A stretch of 64,000 nucleotides of DNA from Cristatella mucedo (lineage: Eukaryota > Bryozoa > Phylactolaemata > Cristatellidae), in assembly GCA_009760855.2 (NCBI GenBank), contig WPIO01000223.1, forward strand, positions 89,501-153,500, read 5' to 3'. Of this stretch, positions 34,872-44,301 are shown piece after piece (within the stretch, counting starts at the first letter, position 1; each line of letters starts with the position of its first letter). The notes under the pieces are model-generated. The model searched no databases, had not been told where the DNA came from, and worked only from the letters and a program-made list of their open reading frames with translations. The position numbers and the translations under genes are program-made.

Positions 34872-37800
34872 TCTTCTCGAATAGGTCAAAGAAATTCTTT
34901 CTCTTTTGAATCTAGAAGGTTAATGAACATTGATTTCAAACCATCAAGTAGAAAATATGTTGGAAAAAAAGGAAGACTAAACAAAGTTGGTTTCATAGAA
35001 CCTGTTGTTTCTGCTAGTGGAAACACTTGAACTTTTTCTTATAAAACAAAAAGAACATATGCAGACTTTGAGTCACTTAAAGAGTCTCTTAGATATCAAA
35101 CAATTGAATTACTTAACAGAGTTAGAAGTACATGGAGGTTTGTTAGAGTTCATTTTAAAATATCATTCGGCATGAGAATGTTTAATAATGGAGACATAGA
35201 AAGAAAAAAAGCACAATCTAAATCAATGTTAACTATGGATAGTGAATCATCTAACTCAATATATGAAATAGTAATGCTTTCTTTAGGAATTAATTCTCAG
35301 ATGTTAGTAGAAAGAAATGTTGGCTCTGGATGGTTATTTATTGGTTATCATTCATTCTCTGTTGTTATTTCTAAATACATACCCCTAAGCGGCGGTACAT
35401 ACATTGAAACACCTGAATATCTTGTTAAGAAAAAGTGTGTAATTAATTTAAAAAATCTTAATGATGAGTTTTGCGCTTTGTGATGTGTTTTAAGATCTCT
35501 AAACCCAGTAGAAAGAAATAAGTGGAAAATTAACGACTTAAAAAACAATATTAGCTAATAATCGCTCTTATCTTCTTAATGAGATTGAATGGCCTTTAAT
35601 GGTTAAAGACGTTAATAAGTTGGAGAAAGCAATGAACGTTAGTATACATGTTTACTCGTGTGGGTATAAAGAATCAAGGGTTTCACCACTGAGAGTTGTA
35701 CAAAAATCAGATGAAAAAGAAGGTAGACGTAAATCTTTTGCTAGTTGTTAAAGGTAAAAAAGAACATTATATGTTGATTAGTAATTTTAATTCATTATGT
35801 AGAGCACCAAACTCTGGAGGAAGACAGTATTATTGCCATAGATGCTTAAATAGATTCTTTGATAAAAAAAAAGTAGCTAATCATTTAGAAATATGTGAAA
35901 GTATGAACTCTGGAAATACTGTTTATTTAATGCCACGTGGTGATAGTAAGTTTATTAAGTTTGATTCTTTCAAACATCTTAATACATGCCCATATGTTTG
36001 TTATGCCGATTTTGAGAGTATAATTGAAAAACAAGAAAATTCTTCAACACACACCATGTTCAGCTGCTTTTATCATAGTTGATTGGAAGGGGGAAGTTTT
36101 TGATAGGTTTATTAATGCTGGATCTGATTGTGTTGTTAAGTTTCTACGAAGATTATTTGAATTATCAGATTTTTTGAAAAGCACATTGATTGAACATAGT
36201 GGAGAAAGTAAAACGGATAGTTTAACTGAAAGTGAATTTGATGAATATAAAAATGCTTTATTCTGTTGGATGTGTAAAGAACCATTCAATTCAAAAGTAA
36301 GTGATTTGAGAAAAGTTCACGATCACTGTCATCTAACAAATAAATATAGAGGCCCAGCACATCATATTTGCAACTTAAAAGCTGGAATTAACTTTAGAAG
36401 ATGGCAACTTCCGGTTATATTTCACAACTTTAGAGGATATGACTCACATATAATTGTTAAAGCTCTTGAAAATTTTAGTGTTGAAGCACAACCAATAGCT
36501 AATAATCTTGAGAAGTATATGATGTTAAGGGTTAAAGATATTGTTTTTAAGGATAGTGCTCAATTTATGCATATTTGGTATTTTGCATATTAAGCATTTT
36601 AATTTATGTATATTTGGTTCATTAAATTTTATAGCGTCAACAATGGGTAGAACTATTGATTGTTTTCCAATTTCTAAAAAAGTCTTAAGTGAACTTTATC
36701 CAAATAAAAACCTTAATATGCTAGCAACTAAAGGAGAATATCCTTACGAGTTCATGGATTCTTTTGAGAAGTTTTTCACTTCATCTCTTCCAAGTAAAGA
36801 TGATTTTTATTCAAGTGTTTACATGACTGGTATATCCGATGAAAGTTATAAAAAAGCAAATGATGTTTGGAAAGAGTTTGGTTGTAAAAATATGCTAGAA
36901 TATCATAATTTATATCTTCAAACAGACGTTTTATTGCTTGCTGATTGTTTCGAAAGTTTTAGAAAAGGATTGGTATCAAAACTAAAATTAGATCCAGTAA
37001 ACTTTGTAACAACACCAAACTTTTCATGGAATGCAGTATTCTGGTTTTCAGGAGTAAAGATTGAGTTAATGTCTGATAGAGAGAATTGTGACATGTTAAA
37101 AAAATCTATTCGTGGAGGAATATGTCAGGTTAGCAGTAGACTTGTTAAGGCAAATAATCCACTAGCCCCTGATTATGATAAGGATAAACCTATAACATGG
37201 ATAACTTACCAAGACGCAACAAGTCTTTATCCTTATGCAATGATGGAACTTCTTCCACAGGAAACATTGTTGAAATTTCAAATGAAGGGTGGGATATTGA
37301 TGGAATTCTTAAGTTAGAGGACGAATCAGATACTGGTTACTTCTTTGTTGTTGATATTGAATACGATCCAAAAACTAAAGAGTATTACCATGATTTACAC
37401 AACGAATATCCATTATGTACTTCTAATAGAGTTGTTCATTGTAGTGAATATTCAAATTTTCAAAATAAGTTCAAAACAGGAGCAAGTAATATTCCAAAGT
37501 TAATATGTGATTTTAAACCAAAAAAGGACTATCTTCTACATTATAGATATTTAAAATCCTTTTCAACACATGGAATGGTTTGTGTTGTAAAAAAAGTTTT
37601 TAAGTTTAATCAATCTAGATGGCTTAAACCTTATATTGAAATGTGTGCTGAAATGAAAGCATTAAATTCAAGTAAAAAGTTTTTAAGAAACCTTTGGAAA
37701 CTTATAATGAATTCATTCTATGGTAAAACCTGTGAAGATGTTGAAAAAAGAGTTAAAACTTATTTAGTTAGTACTATTGATGAAGCAGGAAAAAAGAAAT

Positions 37801-38528
37801 TCAATAAACGAATAAGAGATCCAAATATGGTTAACTTTAGAGACTTTGGAAAATATTTGACAATATTTCAAATGAATCAATCAAAAACAAAATTAAATAA
37901 ACCAATATTTGTTGGTAGTGCAATTTTAGATTTATCAAAGTTACATATGCAAAAGTTTTATTACGATGTCATAAAACAGAAATATGGAGACAAGCTTAGT
38001 TTAATCTATACTGACACTGATTCTTTAATTATGAACGTTGAAACACCTAATCTTTACGATGATATGAAAGCTATGCCTGATTATTTTGATGATGATACAG
38101 TCGGTAAATTTAAGGATGAAGCAGAAGGAAAAGTAATTTCAGAAGTTTTTGCTTTAAGACCAAAGCTATACTCTGTAAGTATCGTTGATGCTGAAAGAAA
38201 AGCTGCCGCAAAAGGAGTAACAAAAGCAGTTTTAACTAAAACTATGGGGCATGACGCATTTGTTAGTTGTTTAACTGAAAGTATAGACATTTTTAAAGGT
38301 AAACAAAATGAGAAGTTTGGTGAAAGTCAAATTAGAAAGTTTCATAAAATATCTCAAGATAAACACGAACTGTTTACTAATGAGATGGAAAAAGTTGCAC
38401 TATCACCATTTGAATCAAAACGTTACTGGCTAGATTGTGGTCGTTGTAGTTATGCTTATGGACATTATAAGATTGATAAAGCTTTGAGTGAAGGTACTAA
38501 TCCAAGTCGATGTGATAAATGTATTTAA
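34869..38528 (+). pseudogene. polB: Protein-primed DNA polymerase B (pPolB), broken
   Basis: This gene replicates the element by protein priming. It would span about 1,220 codons, a normal Polinton length. Visible landmarks in order: ExoI YADFES at 36,002-36,019; a cysteine/histidine nuclease-like block CWMC...HDHCHLT at 36,265-36,345; ExoII HNFRGYDSH near 36,423; polymerase motif A DATSLYPY at 37,213-37,236; motif B NSFYGK near 37,709; and motif C YTDTDS at 38,007-38,024. Catalytic aspartates are intact. Breaks: in-frame TGA near 35,025 and at 35,481, frameshifts near 35,555, 35,705, 36,050 and 37,255, and a 38-nt insertion-like duplication near 36,570 that destroys the ExoIII region. The start is chosen by the TATATAG motif at 34,858. 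The 443-codon stretch 37,197-38,528 is the longest intact part. Confidence 0.93.
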
Positions 38529-38542
38529 CAAAAATAATTTTA

Positions 38543-38556
38543 TTATTATAGAAATG
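38543..38556 (+). promoter_or_regulatory. TATAG-start motif
   Basis: TTATTATAGAAATG in front of the acidic protein gene, with the ATG 3 nt after TATAG. Confidence 0.5.
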
Positions 38557-38814
38557 GAAAACGAAAATCCAGAGTTTTTAGAAGTTGTAGAAAGCGCTAT
38601 GGATATAAGTACTCCAGATACGGAGTCAATATCAGATACAGAATCCGAAGATCCTGATTATATACCTGAATCCGAATCCGAATCTGAATCCGAGTCCGAA
38701 TCCGAATCCGAATCCGGGTTTGAGTCTGCTGAAGATGACTTTACTTTTTACACTGAAGCTGATGATATACCACCATTTCGAAGTGATTATATAAATGAAG
38801 AAAATGAATTATAA
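38554..38814 (+). CDS. Small acidic protein with Ser-Glu repeats
   Basis: This intact frame encodes 86 residues. Residues 39-54 alternate Ser and Glu, encoded by a (GAATCC)n-like hexanucleotide run at about 38,668-38,716. The flanks are also rich in Asp/Glu with few basic residues. There is no domain I recognise. Such acidic proteins could bind basic virion or host proteins, but that is only an inference. It follows pPolB by 25 nt on the same strand and has its own TATAG-start motif. Confidence 0.6.
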   Translation: MENENPEFLEVVESAMDISTPDTESISDTESEDPDYIPESESESESESESESESGFESAEDDFTFYTEADDIPPFRSDYINEENEL

Positions 38815-38827
38815 AAAATATTTATAC

Positions 38828-39113
38828 TTATATAGAAACGGACGTTTCAAGAATTCTAAGCTGCGAACAATCCAAAGATATGGCTGTAAAGATCTGTTTT
38901 CAAAAACTTAAAGGAAATGATCAACGTATAATTAGACACTCTCTTGATAAACTTATTCCAGATTTAGATAGTTCATTTGTTAGAGTTCTTATAGAAATCT
39001 GTGAAGCTTCTGATAAACTAATGGAGTGTAGAGGTAAGATAAATGAAATGCTTGAAGAAGCATCTAAGAAATCAAAAACTCCAAAAACTAGACAAGGAGT
39101 ACAAATTAATTAA
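38828..39113 (+). pseudogene. Small paralogous gene 1, start codon lost (ATG to ACG)
   Basis: TTATATAGAAACGG at 38,828-38,841 is the start motif with ACG where ATG is expected (38,838-38,840). The frame is open from there through 39,113, and its first residues (DVSRILSCE) match those of the gene at 39,445 (QKVSRILCCE), so the true start was most likely the ACG. A shorter product from ATG 38,880 (77 residues) remains possible. The C-terminal part reads VLIEICEASDKLMECRGKI and is also shared with the third gene. Helical and charged; function unknown. Confidence 0.55.
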
Positions 39114-39137
39114 TTATATTAAAGCAATTCTTAAACC

Positions 39138-39151
39138 TTATATAGGAAATG
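39138..39151 (+). promoter_or_regulatory. TATATAG-start motif
   Basis: TTATATAGGAAATG preceded by TTAAACC. The same extended string AAACCTTATATAGGAA recurs at 39,429-39,444. Confidence 0.6.
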
Positions 39152-39358
39152 GATTTTAATGAAAAGTTTGAAAAGGTTCTTGGACATTATGATGCACGTA
39201 ATATTATATTTTCAATTTGTTCACGTCTATTAGGAGGATGTAGACCTGAATATGAATTAAGATGCAAATCTTATCAACTTTTAAAAAAAGCAGACCCATT
39301 ATTTATTGACACGCTTCTTGAGATACTAATCAGTATGAAAGTATTGATAAATCTATAA
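39149..39358 (+). CDS. Small paralogous gene 2
   Basis: This 69-residue frame has a weak resemblance to its neighbours at the C-terminal half (PLFIDTLLEIL against SSFVRVLIEIC). A second open frame continues to about 39,429 in another phase, suggesting that a frameshift near 39,335 cut the original gene short. It lies in a same-strand trio with 38,838 and 39,445, each with the same promoter-like motif. No known domain recognised. Confidence 0.5.
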   Translation: MDFNEKFEKVLGHYDARNIIFSICSRLLGGCRPEYELRCKSYQLLKKADPLFIDTLLEILISMKVLINL

Positions 39359-39432
39359 TTAAATTAGAAGCTGAGGCTACAAAAATATATGAGAATAGAA
39401 AATTAGATTCTATTAAATCAAATTTTTAAACC

Positions 39433-39675
39433 TTATATAGGAAGATGGATCAAAAAGTTTCAAGAATTCTTTGTTGTGAATATGCTGTAAGAATTGCTAA
39501 AAAGTTTTGTGGTTTTGAGGATGACACACCATATATCCTTACAGATTTTTATAAGTATATGTTTAAACTACCCACACCAAAATTTGGGTTCTTTTAGATG
39601 TTTGTGATGCATATGATAAAATGAAAAAGAAAGAAAAAATATACCACTGCATTTGATAAATTTCATCAAATATTT
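39433..39675 (+). pseudogene. Small paralogous gene 3, frameshifted
   Basis: The start ATG at 39,445 follows TTATATAGGAAG. The frame stops at 39,595-39,597 after 50 codons. In the next phase the sequence continues with VCDAYDKM, matching the EICEASDKL region of paralogue 1, so one frameshift near 39,590 explains the stop. Function unknown. Together with the two genes upstream it looks like a tandem triplication. Confidence 0.5.
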
Positions 39676-39728
39676 GATGATGAAAAAACAAAAAACTAAT
39701 CACTTTTACATATATTTATTTTCTTTTT

Positions 39729-39742
39729 TTATATAGGAAATG
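39729..39742 (+). promoter_or_regulatory. TATATAG-start motif
   Basis: TTATATAGGAAATG before the gene interrupted by the family-A LINE. Confidence 0.6.
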
Positions 39743-40478
39743 CAGAACGACGTTACCGACGCAACGACATCTACTCTCCAACTGCCGACTATGGCACATA
39801 TTTTTCAGCGGTCCTGAACTGCTACTTCTATGCTACTCACTACCTCAACTGCTCTCCTAGCTCTGCTATGCTTCCCACTTTCTCTTTGTTGCGTGAGGCG
39901 AAGTCTCTTGGCTACCGAATGCGTACCGAAAGCCGCTTAGGCTGTGAGTGCGATATACAAAACTCTCCTGCGCAACACCCACATGGTCTTTATGACTTTG
40001 TGGAGTTACTGACGGAGATGCATTACATTACATTGCTACTAGTGCTACTCTCCTGAAGTCTTACGTTGATTATCTTGTTAGGTCAAGAATGACTGCGTAC
40101 GATTCCCAAACACTTGATTCAGATATTTCAGTTATGACTGATAATTCGGTTCAGAAGTTCTATCTCGATGAATGTGATATCGAAGCTCAAAAGATTATGA
40201 CTGCCGGCTTAACTGATGTAACAGCAAATCTTGAATCTACTGTTAGGTCTAAAGTAGATGCACTTCTTGATGATCCTTCTGAAATCTCTGGCTATACAAC
40301 ATGGATTGCATCTAAACTTCCAACACTCTCAACGGTTATTTCAGGAGTTTCAGGAGTTAAACCAGACATCTCTGGAATCGTTAAGGACGAGTGTTATGCA
40401 ATTCTTCCTGATCTGTCTGATGGTGTTAGCGAAAGACAAAAGGCTACTGCTGCAGCTCTAGAAGCACAATCAGCATAA
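39740..40478 (+). pseudogene. Unidentified small gene interrupted by a LINE fragment
   Basis: The first codons (from ATG 39,740) are followed at about 39,761 by 275 bp of LINE. The native frame resumes at about 40,037 and runs to 40,478 without a stop. CTACTCTCC occurs at both junctions and keeps the same codon phase, consistent with a target duplication or microhomology. The downstream 129 residues from ATG 40,089 are open, Ser/Asp-rich and predicted soluble, with VKPDISGIVKDECYAILPDL near the end. No family recognised. Stretches between stops in the LINE part are not part of the gene. Confidence 0.55.
39761..40035 (+). mobile_element. LINE family A 3' fragment inside the Polinton
   Basis: GCAACGACATCTACTCTCCA through ACTGACGGAGATGCATTACA matches the reverse complement of 59,876-60,153, the last part of the family-A RT frame plus 3' end, ending in ATTAC repeats. 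It is 5'-truncated and inserted in sense with the disrupted Polinton gene. It dates LINE A activity after Polinton integration or during its residence in a genome. Confidence 0.88.
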
Positions 40479-40504
40479 TTAATTTAATTAAAAAAAAATA
40501 AACA

Positions 40505-40517
40505 TTATATAGAAATG
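40505..40517 (+). promoter_or_regulatory. TATATAG-start motif
   Basis: TTATATAGAAATG in front of the decayed membrane-protein gene. Confidence 0.6.
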
Positions 40518-41339
40518 GGTGTCGAAACGAGGAGTAGGGATTGCCTTAATGAAGTTCAAGGTCAACAACATTCAAATTTTAAGATTTGTTCATATCCTAT
40601 GGGTAGAATTGAAGATCGACATTAGTAAATGCTGTTAAACTAGTTATTGAATACAAGGCTTTAAGAATCAATCACTCTGAACCAGAGATTGCTAACATAT
40701 TTAATATGGTTAGAGATGGATACATTTTTGAAGAGTTTCTCAATGACTTAAAAATAGAAAAAATAAATAAAATTAAATCAGAAGTTTACTCTAAAAAAAT
40801 AGAACTGACAAAACAAATAAAAAAAGAAATAGATCAAGAAAAAGAGTTTGAAACTCCGGAAGAGTTGATTGAAGAGACTATGGATTTAAAAAATGGATTG
40901 GATGGTGGATTTAAAAAATATTTACAAAGATATAAAAAAAATACGAGATTTGAGAAAAGATTTTGCTGTTAAAAATATGAAGAGACTGTTAAATTTAATA
41001 ACAAAATTAGGGGATGTCTAATAAAATTAACAAGAGCTAGATACGCAATTAAATTTATAAATATAGTAATAGCATTAGGAGTAACTGTTTCAAGTACTTA
41101 TGTTCAAGTAGTACCATCTATTACCCATGCTGTAACTTTCTTTTCAGCTCTATCAGTAATGTTTGCATCAGTTGACGGTGTGCTATCAGAGATAGACAAA
41201 CGTAAAAGAAATGCTTTAAGTTCCAATTTTGAAATTATCTCAAAGATTACTAACGCTTTATCTGATGATGAAATTACAAAAGAAGAGTTTGAAGGAATTG
41301 TATTCGGAAACTCACAAACTGAAATTAATGTCGGTTAAT
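40515..41339 (+). pseudogene. Decayed gene: charged coiled coil plus two hydrophobic segments
   Basis: From ATG 40,515 the frame stops near 40,623 and continues in a second phase (40,628-40,972, Lys/Glu-rich with KKIELTKQIKKEIDQEKEFE). A third phase (40,973-41,293) has two hydrophobic stretches near 41,045-41,110 and 41,120-41,175 (FINIVIALGVTVSS; TFFSALSVMFASV). A further shift in an A run at about 41,280 leads to the likely original stop at 41,337-41,339. It converges on the integrase and overlaps its last codons. Possibly a virion membrane or membrane-active protein, but this is inferred only from hydropathy. Confidence 0.5.
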
Positions 41340-42189
41340 CTCTTGCAACTCTTCTCTAACAAAACTTCTCTTTATATCGTTTACGAAATATCTAGTCGGT
41401 TGTTGTTTCAATATCATTATCTAACAATAGTATGTTTTGTTAAACTCCATATTGGGTCTGTAGCTCTTCTTCTTTTTTTCATCTCCTCCTTCACCCGGTT
41501 CTAATAAATACCTAACACTTGTCCCAAGTTCTAATAGCTTTTCAACATAATATTTTGTTTTTTTTTAGTTTTGCCTTTTCTTTTTTTATCGCCTTTACAG
41601 GTTCTTCACCAATCATTCTTGTAACACTATTATTTAGATACTCAATGATCTTTGGTAGATTATCAACCCACTCTTTATTTCTAGTATGATCTCCTTTATT
41701 AATACTTTCTAATTCTTTTTCATACTGAGCAATAAATGCTCTCTCAGCAACTGTTCTATTCATTCTTTCAACTAATGCAACACTCTTTTTACTAGTGCCT
41801 TCTATGATACGTGTTTCATGTTTTTCCATTTCTTTAGCAAACTCACCTTTAAACTCTGATCCAGGATCGAAAGTCATTTTCTTTGGCCATCTCAAAGGGC
41901 CTTTACTGTAAATATCTATTATTGCTTTTGTCACTTCTTTAGATGACTTTGTTTTAAGAGGTCTTGATTCTTTATATCTACTAGCAACATCAATAACACT
42001 AAGTGCATATTTATATCCAGACTCATTAGGCATATACAGAATGTCTGCTTGATGATTTTAATTAGGCTCAACAATATTAAAGAAACCTTGTGGAATTTTC
42101 TTTAGTCTTGGCTTGAATACTTGATTTATATCTAAGTTAGGATTGAATTTACCTTCTTTTTTTCTTTCATTTAGAGTTAAAAACGACAT
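41326..42189 (-). pseudogene. Retroviral-type (RVE, DDE) integrase, broken
   Basis: This enzyme inserts Polinton DNA with 6-bp duplications. The intact middle part (42,033-41,542) contains ALSVIDVASRYKESRPL, the second aspartate in FDPGSEFKGEF, and the glutamate in ALVERMNRTVAERAF. The first catalytic Asp lies in QADILYMP just upstream near 42,048. Breaks: TAA at 42,058-42,060, a frameshift in the T run at about 41,560, and a TAG in the C-terminal domain. The C-terminal SH3-like part is still readable (VRYLLEPGEGG; RSFVREELQEIN) and ends at 41,326. Compared with full-length Polinton integrases the N-terminal zinc-binding region seems short. Its ATG (42,189) is divergent from 42,199. Confidence 0.92.
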
Positions 42190-42201
42190 TTATAGAGAAT
42201 G
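42187..42201. promoter_or_regulatory. Nine-base divergent promoter-like spacer
   Basis: The start codons of the integrase (minus, 42,187-42,189) and the zinc protein (plus, 42,199-42,201) are separated only by TTATAGAGA. Read rightward this is the TATAG-start motif. Read leftward it gives TCTCTATAA before ATG. No room remains for conventional leaders. Confidence 0.55.
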
Positions 42202-42657
42202 GAAATATTTTGTGATACATGCTTTAGCACATTTAATGAAGTTGAATACCTTGAAACAGGTCATCCCTATTGTAAACCTAAAAGAAAAAGACCAAAACAG
42301 GAATATGAAATACGTTGTTGTATCTGTGATAAAGATATGGAAGAAACTGAATTTGATTCTAATCTTTATCGTAACAACCACTGTATAATCTGTTCGTACT
42401 GCAACATAAATTCTAATTATTATAAAAAAGAAAAACCAACTAAACTGTATTTACTGGTTAAGAAATACTTAAAAAAACAATGTTGTTCTACTTCTTTACA
42501 TCATTGTTTAGATCATGAAGCCATATGTTCCATTTCTAAATTATTTCCGGTGGTTAAAGGTAAACACAAAGCAACAAAGTTAAAAGAGTTAATAGTTTTA
42601 ATAGTTCATTTATACTTTTCAGGTGGGTACATAACTAACCAGGAGGTTTACTTTTAA
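42199..42657 (+). CDS. Cysteine-rich zinc-binding protein
   Basis: This intact 152-residue frame has clustered zinc ligands: C5-x2-C8 with H22/C25, then C40/C41/C43, H61, C62, C65 and C68. This pattern is compatible with two zinc ribbons or a RING-like finger. The middle is Lys-rich. The C-terminal half has hydrophobic ELIVLIVHLYF. It could act in transcription or ubiquitin-related regulation, but no specific family is recognised. It converges on the left fibre-like gene and overlaps its end by about 39 nt. Confidence 0.65.
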   Translation: MEIFCDTCFSTFNEVEYLETGHPYCKPKRKRPKQEYEIRCCICDKDMEETEFDSNLYRNNHCIICSYCNINSNYYKKEKPTKLYLLVKKYLKKQCCSTSLHHCLDHEAICSISKLFPVVKGKHKATKLKELIVLIVHLYFSGGYITNQEVYF

Positions 42658-43471
42658 TTTTCCTGTGCTATCAACAAAGTAATACTCTGTAGGTAATCTA
42701 TTGAAGCATACGTAATACTTTAAGTTAACAGCGGTTGAAGAAGTATTTATAGCTCTTACGTCACCCGATACAATACTAGTATCCGAACTAGGTCTAAGGA
42801 ACACACAATTAAAAGATCCTACAACCATTACATTTAATATCATTATTGGTGGAGACATTTTATTTGTCCATGAGTAAGGTGTTGAAAGATTTAGTATTGA
42901 ATTTAGCGCTTTAGGGTCCATTGAAATTGAGATTATTTCTGTTATTTTTTAAGTGTTTTATCTACGTAAATTCTTTGTAGCAACGTCAGAAGGATTTACA
43001 GGCTCTGAAACATTAGTAATTAAATACCCACCCATATTGATATTTGTTGTTGAAGGAAACCCCATAAGTAATACATCTCTTTTTAGACCACCATACGTAA
43101 CACAATAGTCATCGTATAAGACTACTGGATTGGTATTACCAGAATTCCAATAAGTAGATGTTATAGCTTTTCCATTCATATCTAAATCTCCTAGCATTGT
43201 ATCCCCGGTTTTTTAACATAATTATTTATTTGTGAAACATTTACACCATCCGTGGGATTAACACCAGATTTGTAATACGTTTTCCACCAAGATTAAGTGT
43301 TATTCCCGAATTAACAACAAAGTTAGCGTCGGCATAGGATTTTGTAACAGCGTCATAGTCATTAACAGGATCACCTAAATTAATAATTCTATTTCCATTT
43401 GCATCAAGATCTGAAAGAATGAATCCATTATTTTTCGACACATAGTCTTCGTTATGACACTTTTTGTTCAT
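42619..43471 (-). pseudogene. Phage-tail-fibre-like repeat protein, left copy, broken
   Basis: Reading leftward from about 43,471, the protein has repeats of the form D-x-NG-x-x-I-x-N-L-x-x-P-x-x-x-x-DAV-T-K-x-Y, for example DLDANGNRIINLGDPVNDYD, and after a frameshift DLDMNGKAIT and NVSEPVNPSDVATKN. A non-repetitive C-terminal region follows (42,921-42,619). At least two frameshifts (near 43,245 and 43,200) and a stop near 42,958 break it. Such units occur in trimeric tail fibres of dsDNA phages. The same repeat defines three genes at the right end of this element. Role as a vertex fibre is inferred. Confidence 0.75.
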
Positions 43472-44280
43472 CTATATAATTATTTATTAATATTTTAGAT
43501 CTTTCTAACACTTCTTTAACCACTGGAATAATTCTTACAAATCTAAATGGATCTTCTTCGTCATCTACTTGCATCTCTACTTTTTTTATATAGTATTTGA
43601 TATCATAACCAAAAGTTTTTTTATTGTTAAAACGACCATATTTAGAAATTAGATCAAACTCGAATTCAAAGTACTTTTCATCTTTAAGTAAAAACATAAA
43701 AAGAGGTTCACGTATTGGTATATCAAATTCATAAGTTGTTGGAATTCTAACTGTTTCTGCAGCAATATAGTTTTTAGGTATATCATAGCAATTCAAACCT
43801 GGAACGAGTATTTCAAATTCACTATAAAAAACATCTGCTAATCTTTAAGACGTGTAAACCAAGTAGACACTGTGCAAGATATTGTTTTGGAATACAATCT
43901 TTAACTATGTTTCTACTCCATAAACATTTTATCTCTATTAGAGTATTTTGATCAATAATTCCATCTAGAGAATAGCGGTAAACCCCATCACAAGTAAAAC
44001 ATTCATTTGAATTCTCAATACTTCTACTCAACTTCCTTTCTAGAAATTTAGCTGCTATTGGCTCGAATACCTTACCAAATAGCATCTGAGGAAATCTCAT
44101 AGGTTGAGATTTGTCAATACATTTTTTTAGTTTTCTATTTGAAATTAATTCAATGTCACAATTAATTTGAGAGCCAAATACCATATCATCACCTAAAACT
44201 GAATACACTTCCGACCCTCCAATATGTAACTTCATAGCCTTCTTCCACTCATCAGACCCCTGATTAAATTTTTTTTGCAT
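43452..44280 (-). pseudogene. YqaJ/lambda-exonuclease-like PD-(D/E)XK nuclease, one frameshift
   Basis: The N-terminal 152 codons (44,280-43,822) show the family pattern: QGSDEWKKAMKLHIGGSEV at the start, GKVFEPIAAKFLE (Glu73), SLDGIID (Asp106) and LIEIKC (Glu116, Lys118), the D-(E)xK active site. After a frameshift near 43,838 the frame continues (43,822-43,452), with a charged C-terminus. One event therefore separates the two parts of a nuclease of about 275 residues. Family members resect double-stranded ends for recombination or replication maturation. The gene lies downstream of the MCP on the same strand. Confidence 0.8.
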
Positions 44281-44301
44281 TATATTTAGTTATTATAATG
44301 T

